Part shown: positions 9,641-19,221 of the stretch, piece by piece
How the letters are laid out: each line of letters opens with the position of its first letter
Numbering within the stretch: position 1 is the stretch's first letter
Source: Polaromonas sp.
GTDB taxonomy: Bacteria; Pseudomonadota; Gammaproteobacteria; Burkholderiales; Burkholderiaceae_C
DNA length: 59,231 nucleotides
Direction: 5' to 3'
Assembly: GCF_012927485.1 (NCBI RefSeq)
Contig: NZ_JABBPC010000015.1
Span: 1 to 59,231, forward strand
Notes under the pieces: model-generated
The model's database searches: none
Told to the model about the DNA's origin: nothing
What the model saw: only the letters and a program-made list of their open reading frames with translations
Made by a program: the position numbers and the translations under genes

Positions 9641-10846
9641 ATGTTTCGCATCTCCCACTTCATGCGCCTGCTTGCCGCCGCCGAACGCACCGGCGTTATG
9701 GCGCCGCCGCGGCACGCACAGCAACCCGGCCCGGTGGTCATCTGGAACCTCCTACGTCGCTGCAACTTGACTTGCAAGCACTGCTATGCCCTGTCCGCCG
9801 ACCACGAGTACGCGGGCGAATTAAGTACCGAAGAAGTGTTCAACGTTATGGGCGATCTGAAGGCCTATGGCGTACCGGTGCTGATCCTGTCGGGCGGTGA
9901 ACCGCTGTTGCGATCCGACCTGTTTCAAACTGCAGAGCGCGCCAAGGCAGAACGTTTTTACGTCGGCTTGTCGACCAACGGGACACTGATCGACAGCGCC
10001 ATGGCGGATCGCGTGGCAACCGCTGGATTTGACTATGTCGGCATCAGCCTTGACGGTCTTGCCGCAACGCACGACCGCTTCCGTCGCATGAACGGCGCAT
10101 TTGACAAAAGCCTCGCGGCAGTGCGACTACTGCGAGCGCGGGGCGTGAAGGTGGGACTGCGTTTCACCATGACGGCGCTCAACGCCCACGATCTAACCCC
10201 CCTCTTGAAACTGATGCGAGCAGAAGGCGTGGAAAAGTTCTATTTCTCACACCTGAACTACGCCGGCCGCGGCAACATTCACCGTGCCAGAGACGCCCAG
10301 TTCCAAGCCACCCGAGATGCGCTCGACTTGCTGTTTGACACAGCCTGGTCAGCTGCCTGGGACCACTTGAACGAGGAGTACGTCACCGGCAACAATGACG
10401 CTGACGGAGCGTATTTGCTGCAATGGGTGCGTAATCGCTTCCCGCAATGGCACGACTTGCTGCGCGAACACCTGGTCGCCTGGGGCGGCAACTCAAGTGG
10501 TGTGAACGTCGGAAACATCGACAATCTTGGCAATGTGCACCCCGACACCATGTGGTGGCACCACACGCTGGGCAATGTTCGCGAGCGGCCGTTCTCCGCG
10601 ATCTGGAATGACACCAGCGATCCGCTGATGGCCGGCCTGAAGGCCCACCCGCGACCCGTCGAAGGGCGCTGCGCGGGCTGCCTACACCGATCCATCTGCG
10701 GTGGCAACACGCGGGTACGCGCTCAACAAGTCACCGGCAACGCCTGGGCGGAAGACCCGGGTTGCTACCTTGACGATTCAGAGATCGGCGTCACGGCAAT
10801 GGGCCCACGAGTTACGTTGACGCCGTTCGCGCACCGCGCTCATTAA
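9641..10846 (+). CDS. nirJ: heme d1 biosynthesis radical SAM protein NirJ
   Basis: Radical S-adenosylmethionine enzyme that removes propionate side chains from didecarboxysiroheme on the way to heme d1, in the cytoplasm. The radical SAM cluster motif is Cys41-x3-Cys45-x2-Cys48 (CNLTCKHC), followed by the SGGEPLL glycine-rich SAM-binding motif. A C-terminal SPASM-like auxiliary cluster region with CAGCLHRSICGG and a further Cys in EDPGC binds a second iron-sulfur cluster. Length 401 residues, normal for the family. Separated from nirN by 2 bases. Confidence 0.96.
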   Translation: MFRISHFMRLLAAAERTGVMAPPRHAQQPGPVVIWNLLRRCNLTCKHCYALSADHEYAGELSTEEVFNVMGDLKAYGVPVLILSGGEPLLRSDLFQTAERAKAERFYVGLSTNGTLIDSAMADRVATAGFDYVGISLDGLAATHDRFRRMNGAFDKSLAAVRLLRARGVKVGLRFTMTALNAHDLTPLLKLMRAEGVEKFYFSHLNYAGRGNIHRARDAQFQATRDALDLLFDTAWSAAWDHLNEEYVTGNNDADGAYLLQWVRNRFPQWHDLLREHLVAWGGNSSGVNVGNIDNLGNVHPDTMWWHHTLGNVRERPFSAIWNDTSDPLMAGLKAHPRPVEGRCAGCLHRSICGGNTRVRAQQVTGNAWAEDPGCYLDDSEIGVTAMGPRVTLTPFAHRAH

Positions 10847-10848
10847 GC

Positions 10849-12432
10849 ATGCAGATCATGTCTTCTCTTTTCTGGCGAGCGGTGTTTGCAGTCGGTCTGG
10901 TCACTACAGGCGTGGGCCTCGCGCGCTCACAAAGTATTGACGCCGCAGCCCTTTATCAGGAACACTGCGCGGTCTGCCACGGTGTGCAGCGGATCGGCAG
11001 CATGGGGCCGGCGCTGTTGCCGGAGAGCCTGGAACGTCTGCGCAAGACCGAAGCGCAGAAGGTCATCGCGCTGGGACGGACAGCCACGCAGATGCCAGGC
11101 TTTAGCGAAAAACTGTCGCCCGCCGCTATCGCGGCTCTTACGCAGTGGATTTACACGCCAGTAAGCCCGGTGCCGACATGGACCGAAGCCGACATCCATG
11201 CCTCGCGCACCGAAACGCCGGGGGCCAAGACTCTGCCGGCCAAGCCGATCTGGAACGCCGATCCGATGAATCTGTTTGTCGTCGTCGAAGGCGGCGACCA
11301 TCACGTGTCATTGGTCGATGGCGACCGTTTCGTGCCCATTCACCGCTTTGCGAGTCGGTATGCGCTGCACGGCGGACCGAAATTCACGCCCGACGGTCGC
11401 TACGTGTTCTTTGGATCGCGCGACGGCTGGATCACCAAGTACGACCTGTGGAACCTCGTCATCGTCGCCGAGGTACGCGCGGGGCTGAACATGCGCAACG
11501 TCGCTGTATCGGGGGACGGTCGCTGGGTCATGGCTGCCAATTTCCTGCCCAACACGTTGGCGCTGTTCGATGCAGATCTGAATTTGGTGCGCACCTATCC
11601 GGCAACCACGTTGGACGGCAAAAGTACTTCTCGCGTCTCAGCCGTTTACGACGCCGCGCCACGCCACAGCTTTATTGTGGCGCTCAAGGATATCGCCGAA
11701 CTTTGGGAGATTTCCTACGATCCCAGGGCCGAGCCCATCTTCGATGGCTTGGTCCATGACTACAAGATGGGAGAAGCGGTTGGCAAACCGGGTTTTCTGA
11801 GCGCACGGCGCACTTCGCTGGAAGAACCCCTGGATGACTTTTTCTTTGACCAGAGCTATCAGTACGTGATCGGCACCCCCCGGGCCTCCGCCGGTGGCGC
11901 GATTCAAGCCCAGGTGGTCAACCTGGACGTGCGACGCCGTATCGCCAGCTTTCCGCTGTCCGGTATGCCGCATCTGGGATCGGGGATCACGTTTCCCTGG
12001 AACGGCACGGTGGTGCTGGCCTCGCCCAACCTGAAAGACGGTACGGTGACCGTGGTGGACATGAAGACTTGGAAAGTGATCAAGACCATCCCGACCCCCG
12101 GGCCCGGTTTTTTCATGCGTAGCCACGAGAATTCGCCTTATGCCTGGGTCGATTCGATGATGAGTCCGGGGGGCAAGGACACGCTCACGGTAATCGATAA
12201 GAAATCCTTGGAGCCGGTGGCCTCGGTGCGAGAACCGGGACGCACGCTGTCGCACATCGAATTTACGCGGGACGGTCGTTACGCTCTGGCAAGCTTAATG
12301 GAAATGGATGGCGCCCTCATCGTGTATGACGCGCGGACTTTGAAGGAAGTTAAACGCCTGCCCATGAGCAAACCGATCGGAAAGTACAACGTAGGGAACA
12401 AGATCAACCGGTCTGAAGGAACCTCCCACTGA
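10849..12432 (+). CDS. nirN: NirN, dihydro-heme d1 dehydrogenase / NirS-like cytochrome
   Basis: Periplasmic NirS paralogue (527 residues) that performs the last oxidation of heme d1 and helps load it into NirS. It has an N-terminal signal peptide (about 1-28), one c-heme site Cys40-Ala-Val-Cys43-His44, and a propeller like that of NirS, but lacks the NirS N-terminal extension. The ATG at 10849 follows the nirJ stop directly and has no good ribosome-binding site; an ATG at 10858 in the same frame is an alternative start. Last gene of the operon, converging on the DNR-type regulator gene after 25 bases. I see no hairpin terminator between them. Confidence 0.94.
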   Translation: MQIMSSLFWRAVFAVGLVTTGVGLARSQSIDAAALYQEHCAVCHGVQRIGSMGPALLPESLERLRKTEAQKVIALGRTATQMPGFSEKLSPAAIAALTQWIYTPVSPVPTWTEADIHASRTETPGAKTLPAKPIWNADPMNLFVVVEGGDHHVSLVDGDRFVPIHRFASRYALHGGPKFTPDGRYVFFGSRDGWITKYDLWNLVIVAEVRAGLNMRNVAVSGDGRWVMAANFLPNTLALFDADLNLVRTYPATTLDGKSTSRVSAVYDAAPRHSFIVALKDIAELWEISYDPRAEPIFDGLVHDYKMGEAVGKPGFLSARRTSLEEPLDDFFFDQSYQYVIGTPRASAGGAIQAQVVNLDVRRRIASFPLSGMPHLGSGITFPWNGTVVLASPNLKDGTVTVVDMKTWKVIKTIPTPGPGFFMRSHENSPYAWVDSMMSPGGKDTLTVIDKKSLEPVASVREPGRTLSHIEFTRDGRYALASLMEMDGALIVYDARTLKEVKRLPMSKPIGKYNVGNKINRSEGTSH

Positions 12433-12457
12433 GGCCCTGCCAGGACGGCACATGACC

Positions 12458-13156
12458 TTACTGCATTCCGTAGCGCTCCAGGCGCTGCGCGTCAATGATA
12501 TGAATATCGCGCTTGTCGATCTGGATGAGATTTTCCGCCTCGAGTTCGTGCAGGACCTTGGAGAAGTACTCGGGCGTCAGTGACAGGCGCGAGGCAATGG
12601 TGGCCTTGGTTACGGGCAGCGACACCGTGAACACTTCCCCGGTCGCGCAGTCTTCAACATGATTTTCTCGCAACAGATAGCCGATGACGCGCTGCATGCC
12701 GCTGTGCAGCGCACTGGACTCGATGTCGTGCACCAGTCCATGCAGCCGCCGAGAAATCCCCGCCAGCATGCGCAGCGAAAATCGGGGATCGCGTTTGATC
12801 TCGGCGACGATGGACTGCTTGCTCACGCTTAGCAACAAGGTGCTGGTCAGCGCGTCAGCATTCAGTATGTAGGGCTGGTCGGTGAACATCAGGGCTTCGG
12901 CAAAACTGTGGCCGGGTCCCACCAGTTCAATCACTTTTTCCTGGCCGGCCATGGAAATAGCAAACAGCTTGACCCGTCCGGTGACCACCACATGAAATTC
13001 CTCGCAGGGCTCTCCATATCTAAAAATAGTGTCGCCCCGGGCCAGGCGGCGCACTTGACACCCCTCGGCAGCGCGCTTTAATTCGGCAGGCGACAAATCG
13101 CTGAACAGCGGTAAAACCGCCAAAAAACGCGGTATGTTGAATGGGTCGACATCCAT
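12458..13156 (-). CDS. dnr: Crp/Fnr-family regulator, DNR-like
   Basis: A 232-residue transcription factor with an N-terminal cyclic-nucleotide-binding fold (about 15-130) and a C-terminal winged helix. The recognition helix TPEYFSKVLHEL keeps Glu, Ser and a basic residue at the DNA-contacting positions, consistent with TTGAT half-sites. There is no N-terminal cysteine cluster for an Fe-S cofactor, so it resembles DNR (NO-responsive, heme-dependent in Pseudomonas) more than FNR. GGAAAGG lies about 8 bases before the ATG at 13156. Convergent with nirN. The natural target in this window is the box upstream of nirS. The assignment within the Crp/Fnr superfamily is from sequence style plus context. 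Confidence 0.85.
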   Translation of the reverse strand: MDVDPFNIPRFLAVLPLFSDLSPAELKRAAEGCQVRRLARGDTIFRYGEPCEEFHVVVTGRVKLFAISMAGQEKVIELVGPGHSFAEALMFTDQPYILNADALTSTLLLSVSKQSIVAEIKRDPRFSLRMLAGISRRLHGLVHDIESSALHSGMQRVIGYLLRENHVEDCATGEVFTVSLPVTKATIASRLSLTPEYFSKVLHELEAENLIQIDKRDIHIIDAQRLERYGMQ

Positions 13157-13469
13157 GGGGCCTTTCCTTTTTTAGCCGGGCAACTCTGAAAACTTTCCGA
13201 TTGTAGGGAGGGAGCGTCAATACACTTTTACGCGTGCATTTGCGCGATAGTAAACGCCTGATGTTTTTCTGCGCAACTACAAACGCGATGCGCTGGCCAG
13301 CGTCGCCCGGCCTCTTGCTCCGCACAGGAATTGGTGCGGAAGCTGATCCTTTGGCAGGAATTGCGCGGACGGGTTAACGTACTTCATTCGGAGGACGTTA
13401 CCGTTTTCCTCACTGTCATCCGCTGCGCCCTGACTATGGAAGTTTCGGTAAGACGCAAAACTGCAGCGC
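13157..13469. other. intergenic stretch upstream of the DNR-like gene
   Basis: Between the regulator start and the sRNA terminator there is no convincing coding sequence; short open frames on both strands lack ribosome-binding sites and family resemblance. The part nearest 13156 must hold the regulator's promoter, but I find no good FNR-like box there (the best, near TTGCGCGATAGTAA, is poor). Confidence 0.5.
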
Positions 13470-13504
13470 AAAAAAAACCCGGCGGCTCTGAGGCCTGCCG
13501 GGTT
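13470..13504 (-). terminator. intrinsic terminator of the candidate sRNA
   Basis: On the minus strand, AACCCGGC (13504-13497) pairs with GCCGGGTT (13483-13476) and is followed by an uninterrupted run of eight T residues (13477-13470). The 8-bp GC-rich stem plus U-tract is a textbook Rho-independent terminator. No gene on the minus strand lies just upstream, so it must end an RNA arising in the 13505-13756 gap. Confidence 0.85.
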
Positions 13505-13602
13505 GATAAGCCTTTTTGCTGTCACACGCAAAGGCCCCGCTCAGGGAGGAAAAGCGGGATGCCACCGCCAAACTGCCAAACTGGCAAACTGACAACTGCA
13601 CC
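13470..13602 (-). ncRNA. candidate trans-acting small RNA with C-rich loop
   Basis: A minus-strand unit of about 130 nucleotides with its own promoter and intrinsic terminator and no open reading frame. From 5' to 3' it has a block of three CAGTTTG-type octamers (period 8). A stem-loop CCCGCT/AGCGGG (13553-13558 with 13536-13541) follows, exposing TTTCCTCCCTG, a pyrimidine-rich loop complementary to Shine-Dalgarno sequences. Then come a GCCTTT...AAAAGGC pairing and the terminator hairpin. This architecture is typical of Hfq-type riboregulators that block ribosome binding. I do not recognise it as 6S, tmRNA, SRP RNA or another named RNA. Predicted from sequence only. Confidence 0.6.
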
Positions 13603-13607
13603 GTTTA

Positions 13608-13637
13608 ATTTTACCCAAGCCCCGCGCGCCTTGGCAA
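13608..13637 (-). promoter_or_regulatory. sigma-70-type promoter of the candidate sRNA
   Basis: On the minus strand, -35 TTGCCA (13637-13632) and -10 TAAAAT (13613-13608) are separated by 18 bases, each close to consensus. Transcription would start at the G at 13602 or 13601. Confidence 0.6.
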
Positions 13638-13672
13638 TGCCTTCCAAGTAACACCTTGAAAAATTAGTGTAA

Positions 13673-14767
<1,095 letters not shown>

Positions 14768-14886
14768 AGACGCCCGCCAGCCATTCCACCTAAGGGGTTA
14801 GCGTGCCATGGAATTAATAGCGGCGGGGCAGAGCCTGCTTGGGCGAAAAGCTGACGTCGTATCGAACTACGGAATTTGAAGTTTTC

Positions 14887-16002
14887 ATGCGCGTCTTTAC
14901 CATCACCTCCAGCAGCCAGGGCGTTACTGAAACCGACGTATTGCCCACTCAATTGCCGCCCTCAGGCTTTGTTTGGATCGCTTGCGCACGGCGGGAATTT
15001 GAAGTGCTGCAAACGCACATTCAGGCGACTCTTCAAACCCTGTGCGGCACCCAGCTGGTCGACCTTCATGTATCCGACCTGCTGAATAACCAGCTGCCCT
15101 CACACTATGACTACACCTCGCAGTACGACCTGCTGGTGTTCCGCCGCTTAGCCACCGGCCAGACGGAAACTGACCTCGCCGCGCCTGGAGAACCCCTTCA
15201 CGAGCGAATTAAACGCAGTGGACCGCCGGTGCTTAATCGCATTGACACCAGCCCCGTAGGTTTTGCAGTGTTCGACCACCTGCTGCTCACGGTGCATCCG
15301 GCAGGCTGTGCCGTGCGCGATGCCTACGCACTCAAGCTGCTTAGCGCCACCTCCACTGAATCGCGCGCCAGCGGCGTCAAGCTGCCGACCAGCCCGGCCG
15401 ACCTGATGCTGCGCATCGTCAACCAGATGGTGGACGGTTACCTGGAACTGCGGCGCGAGCTCACCCGCCAGCTTGGCCACTGGCAATCGGAATTGCTCAA
15501 TCCGGCCACGCGCTTTACCAACTGGAATTCGGTCCTTGACGCCCGGCTGGCCATGCACCAGCTGGACGAAATCTGCGAAGACCAGCGCTCTGCGCTGCAG
15601 GACTGGATCGATTCGGTTGAAACCTGGCCTGACGGCGACACCCCCATCGCCCATCGCGAACGTGAGCTGCTGAAAATTCGATCGCGTGACGTTCTGGAAC
15701 ACATCGAGCGCGTCGTGCACCACGTGCGGCGGATGGAGCAAAGCGCCGAGACGGCCGTGCAGCTCCACTTTTCTGCGCAAAGCCACCGTACCAACGACAT
15801 CATGCGGACGCTCACGGCGCTGACCGCCATCTTTTTGCCGCTGAACCTGATTACCGGTTTTTTTGGTATGAACTTCGAGTTTCTTCCCGTTATTCATAGC
15901 CCAACAGGTTTTTGGTGGACCCTCGGCTTCATGGTGTTGTTGGTGGTCGTGGTTGTGATGGTGTTCTGGCGCAGACGTTACCTGTCCAAACCCGAGCGCT
16001 AA
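14887..16002 (+). CDS. corA: CorA-family divalent cation transporter
   Basis: Inner-membrane Mg2+ (possibly Co2+/Ni2+/Zn2+) channel, 371 residues. A long cytoplasmic alpha/beta domain with a helical stalk is followed by two C-terminal transmembrane helices. The first ends in the signature Gly-Met-Asn within GFFGMNFEFLP, and the tail is basic (WRRRYLSKPER). The open frame begins at 14839, but the family start is MRVFTITSS at 14887. Follows hemB after 119 bases and converges on the GST gene. Ion preference cannot be told from sequence. Confidence 0.92.
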   Translation: MRVFTITSSSQGVTETDVLPTQLPPSGFVWIACARREFEVLQTHIQATLQTLCGTQLVDLHVSDLLNNQLPSHYDYTSQYDLLVFRRLATGQTETDLAAPGEPLHERIKRSGPPVLNRIDTSPVGFAVFDHLLLTVHPAGCAVRDAYALKLLSATSTESRASGVKLPTSPADLMLRIVNQMVDGYLELRRELTRQLGHWQSELLNPATRFTNWNSVLDARLAMHQLDEICEDQRSALQDWIDSVETWPDGDTPIAHRERELLKIRSRDVLEHIERVVHHVRRMEQSAETAVQLHFSAQSHRTNDIMRTLTALTAIFLPLNLITGFFGMNFEFLPVIHSPTGFWWTLGFMVLLVVVVVMVFWRRRYLSKPER

Positions 16003-16030
16003 GACAGCGCCCTGACGCAGACCGTAACGC

Positions 16031-16693
16031 CTAGACCCAGGGCCGGACCAGTCCTTCAGCGACCAAGGCCTTGATGATCGCAGGGCGTGCCAGGACTCGT
16101 TGCAGATAGGTCCCCAGCCGGGGACGGTCTCTGGCGGGCGACGACGCAAAGTTACGGGTCCAGCGGCACAGCATCAGGGCGTAAATATCCACTGCCGAAA
16201 AATTAGCCCCCAACAGCCAGGGCGCGGCGTGGGTCACTTCGAGCCGGGCCAATTCGGTGTCTAACTGATCCAGCATCAGGCCGACTTGGACCTCGGCGTG
16301 AGATTTCAGTTGGGCAACACTGGCGCGATTGCCTTCGTCAAGCCAGCGCTCAGGATAGAAATAGATCTTCAACGTGGGCTGCAGTGTGTTGGTAAGCCAC
16401 ATCAGCCACTTATAAAAGTGTGCACGTTCTGCAGTGCCCAGCGCTGGCGCGAGGTTGCCTTCGGGGTGGGTATCGCACAGATGCAAACAGATTGCGGCGC
16501 TTTCATACAGCACCAGATCACCATCGATGAGAACAGGTACCAGCCCGTTCGGATTGAGCTTGCGATAAGCAGCCGTTCGATGAGCGCCCTGGGAAGTATC
16601 GACCAGCACTTTTTCAAACGGCAGCCCCAGCTCTTCCAAAAGAAGGTGGGGCGCCATGGCGGCAGAACTTGGTGAGTAGTAAAGCTGGATCAT
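16031..16693 (-). CDS. glutathione S-transferase family protein
   Basis: A 220-residue protein with an N-terminal thioredoxin-like glutathione-binding domain (YYSPSSAAMAPHLLLEELGLPFE; cis-proline in GLVPVLIDG; ESAAICLHL as the Glu-Ser glutathione contact) and an all-alpha C-terminal domain. It lacks the SSCxxRVR motif of zeta-class maleylacetoacetate isomerases. It lies 37 bases after the FAH-family hydrolase gene on the same strand. In an aromatic pathway a GST here would suit a cis-trans isomerase of a ring-cleavage product; a general detoxification role is the alternative. Confidence 0.87.
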   Translation of the reverse strand: MIQLYYSPSSAAMAPHLLLEELGLPFEKVLVDTSQGAHRTAAYRKLNPNGLVPVLIDGDLVLYESAAICLHLCDTHPEGNLAPALGTAERAHFYKWLMWLTNTLQPTLKIYFYPERWLDEGNRASVAQLKSHAEVQVGLMLDQLDTELARLEVTHAAPWLLGANFSAVDIYALMLCRWTRNFASSPARDRPRLGTYLQRVLARPAIIKALVAEGLVRPWV

Positions 16694-16730
16694 GCGTTAT
16701 TGTGCCGCCCAAGCGGCCTCAGCACCGAGC

Positions 16731-17747
16731 TCAACCGGGATACTTCTGGACCCGCTGCTCAATGGCACCAAAAATACTGCCGCCATGATGATCGACCATT
16801 TCGATTTTTACCGTATCGCCAAACTTTAGAAAGGGGGTCTGCGGCTGGCCCGTTTCGATGGTCTCGTACATCCGCACTTCCGCTAGGCAAGCGTAGCCAA
16901 CGCCCCCGCTGTCGATACTTGACCCGTTGAGCCCGCCTTGCTTGTTGGACACAGTCCCCGATCCGATGATTGAACCGGCCTGTACTTCACGTGTTTTGGT
17001 GACGTGGGCTAGCAGCTGCGGAAAATTAAAAACCATGTCGGTGCCCGCATCGGGCCGACCGAAAAGTTGCCCATTCAGATGCACCAGCAGCGGCCGGTGC
17101 ACCCGGCCTTCGCGCCAGTCGCTGCCCAACTCGTCGGGCGTGACCGCCACCGGGCTGAATGCGCTTGCCGCTTTGGACTGGAGGAAACCGAAGCCCTTGC
17201 TCAACTCAGCTGGGATCAGGTTGCGAAGGGAAACGTCGTTGACCAGCATCAGCAAACGGATGGCCGACGCGCATTGTTCCGGCGTGGCCCCCATGCGAAC
17301 GTCGCCGGTAATCACAGCGACCTCGGCTTCAAGATCGATCCCCCACGCTTCGGACAGCGCATAAATCGGATCGTGTGGCCCAACGAATGAGTCGGAGCCG
17401 CCTTGGTACATCAGCGGGTCGGTCCAGAACTCCGGCGGCAGTTCGGCACCTCGCGCGCGTCGAACCAGCTCGACATGATTCACATAGGCGGACCCGTCAG
17501 CCCATTGGTAAGCGCGTGGCAGCGGTGAATGGCATTCCGCCGGATCGAACAGATCAGCCTCGGTGAAAGCGCCGCTGTTCAGGGCCTCGTACACCTGGCG
17601 CAATGGCGGCTCGATAGCGTGCCAATCGTCGAGCGCCGCTTGGAGCGTGGAAGCGATTGCCGGTACAGCGCGGCAGTGGGTCAGCGCCCGGTTGACGACC
17701 ACGAGAGTGCCATCACGTCCACCTCGCTTGAGGCTGGCAAGTTTCAT
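16731..17747 (-). CDS. fumarylacetoacetate hydrolase (FAH) family protein
   Basis: C-C bond hydrolase of about 338 residues, likely acting on a diketo acid formed by aromatic ring cleavage. The metal-binding Glu pair occurs in GIDLEAEVAVITGD, with the catalytic core SLRNLIPAELSKGFGFLQSK, GSGTVSNK and FGAIEQ near the end. The frame is open back to 17909, but the ATG at 17747, with AGAGG about 10 bases upstream, gives the family N-terminus MKLASLKRGGRDG. Third gene of the minus-strand operon VOC-MFS-FAH-GST. Specific substrate (fumarylacetoacetate, fumarylpyruvate or other) cannot be read from the sequence. Confidence 0.92.
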   Translation of the reverse strand: MKLASLKRGGRDGTLVVVNRALTHCRAVPAIASTLQAALDDWHAIEPPLRQVYEALNSGAFTEADLFDPAECHSPLPRAYQWADGSAYVNHVELVRRARGAELPPEFWTDPLMYQGGSDSFVGPHDPIYALSEAWGIDLEAEVAVITGDVRMGATPEQCASAIRLLMLVNDVSLRNLIPAELSKGFGFLQSKAASAFSPVAVTPDELGSDWREGRVHRPLLVHLNGQLFGRPDAGTDMVFNFPQLLAHVTKTREVQAGSIIGSGTVSNKQGGLNGSSIDSGGVGYACLAEVRMYETIETGQPQTPFLKFGDTVKIEMVDHHGGSIFGAIEQRVQKYPG

Positions 17748-17793
17748 TGGATAAATCCTCTTGGGTTGAGAGTGGCAAGGAGCTTCGAGTCGC

Positions 17794-19146
17794 TCAATGC
17801 AAAGGCACCAGGGACGCCGGTAGCGGCTTTCCGCGCTCGGAACGGACGCCAAATAGCAAAACCAGCACAATGACCACCGAAGGTAAGGCGGCGGCATGAA
17901 ACAGATCACTCTGTGCCAGATTGAGACGGATTAATTCGCCGCCGACCACCGGGCCGATCACCGCCCCGATGCGGCCAATCCCAAGACACCAGCCGACGCC
18001 GGTCGAACGCAATGTGGTCGGGTAATAGCTGGCGGCCATGGCGTTGATGGCCGGCTGGCCGCCGACCACGGCAAAGCCGGTGACAAAGACGACGGCGAAC
18101 AACACCGCCAGGGAAGCGGCGGAATGTCCAATCAAGGCAATCGAGCATCCCGCCACAATGAAGCAGGGAAGCAAGACGCGACGAAAGCCAAGGCGGTCGA
18201 TCAGCCAGCCCATTGTGATGGTGCCCAGGGTGCCGCCAAACTGGAGCATCGCCCCCAGCAGGACCGCGTGCTCAAGGCTCATCCCGGTGGACTTCGCCAA
18301 CGTAGGCAACCAGTTGGACAGAAAGTAAAGCGCAATCAGATTCATGAAACTGATGGCCCATAAGACCAGCGTGGGACCGGCTCGGCCATTGCGGAACAAG
18401 CGGACGACCGGCGCCCCCGCTTCTTTCTTTTCGGGCACGGCGAACTGGGGGTTGCTACCGAGTTTGACGCTTGGCACGATCCGCTTGAGCAAGGCCGCTA
18501 TTTTTTCGGCGGGCGCGTTGTTGACGACCTGAAACTGGATCGACTCCGGCAGGTATTTCAACATCGCAACAGTGATCAGCAGCGGCACGGTGCCGCCGAC
18601 ATAAAAAACCGACTGCCAGCCGAAACGAGGAATCAGCGCTGCCGCAATCACACCGCCGAGCATCGCTCCGATGGTGAAGCCGCAAGAGATGATCATCATG
18701 ATTGATATGCGTCTGCGCTGGGGGCTAAATTCACCCGACAGGGCCATGGCATTTGGCATGATCGCACCAAGCCCGAGGCCCGTGATGAACCGGATCACCA
18801 TCAGTTGCTCGACGTTGCTGACCCAGGGGGTGGCCAGCGTGCAAATCGCGAAGAAAAACGTTGAGCCGATCAGCACCGGTCGCCGACCTAGCTTATCGGC
18901 GACGACGCTGATGAGCAGAGAACCAAGCAGCAGTCCAAACAGGCCGGCACCGAATACAGGGCCCAAGGACGCCTTGTCCACCTTCCAGTCCTGCAGCAGC
19001 GCTGGGGCGACGTAGCCCATGGCCTGCACGTCGAAGCCATCCAAAATCATGCAGAATCCACACAGCAGCAACACGCCCCACTGAAAGGGGCTGATCTTGC
19101 TGTCATCAATAAGTTGGCTGACTTCGATTCGGGAACTCATAGTCAT
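17794..19146 (-). CDS. AAHS-type MFS transporter for aromatic acids
   Basis: Twelve-helix major facilitator, 450 residues, of the aromatic acid:H+ symporter family (PcaK, BenK, MhbT type). Diagnostic features are the acidic Asp-Gly-Phe-Asp in the first helix (ILDGFDVQAMGYVAP), the loop 2-3 motif VADKLGRRPVLI, the loop 8-9 motif GWLIDRLGFRR and PESIQF after helix 6. GGAG lies 6 bases before the ATG at 19146. It lies between the VOC dioxygenase and FAH hydrolase genes, so it probably imports the substrate of the pathway they encode. Confidence 0.93.
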   Translation of the reverse strand: MTMSSRIEVSQLIDDSKISPFQWGVLLLCGFCMILDGFDVQAMGYVAPALLQDWKVDKASLGPVFGAGLFGLLLGSLLISVVADKLGRRPVLIGSTFFFAICTLATPWVSNVEQLMVIRFITGLGLGAIMPNAMALSGEFSPQRRRISIMMIISCGFTIGAMLGGVIAAALIPRFGWQSVFYVGGTVPLLITVAMLKYLPESIQFQVVNNAPAEKIAALLKRIVPSVKLGSNPQFAVPEKKEAGAPVVRLFRNGRAGPTLVLWAISFMNLIALYFLSNWLPTLAKSTGMSLEHAVLLGAMLQFGGTLGTITMGWLIDRLGFRRVLLPCFIVAGCSIALIGHSAASLAVLFAVVFVTGFAVVGGQPAINAMAASYYPTTLRSTGVGWCLGIGRIGAVIGPVVGGELIRLNLAQSDLFHAAALPSVVIVLVLLFGVRSERGKPLPASLVPLH

Positions 19147-19221
19147 CGGTGTCTCCTGATCATGGCCACCGGCCTCTGGCGTTTCAGATTTCCAAGTACG
19201 ACGCGCTGCGCTATTCGCCGC

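Noticed and set aside
13470..13602. Identification of the candidate sRNA as 6S RNA, SRP RNA or tmRNA
   Set aside because: No long closing stem with central bubble, no GGAAGCAG-type SRP loop and no tRNA-like end; length is also too short for 6S or tmRNA.
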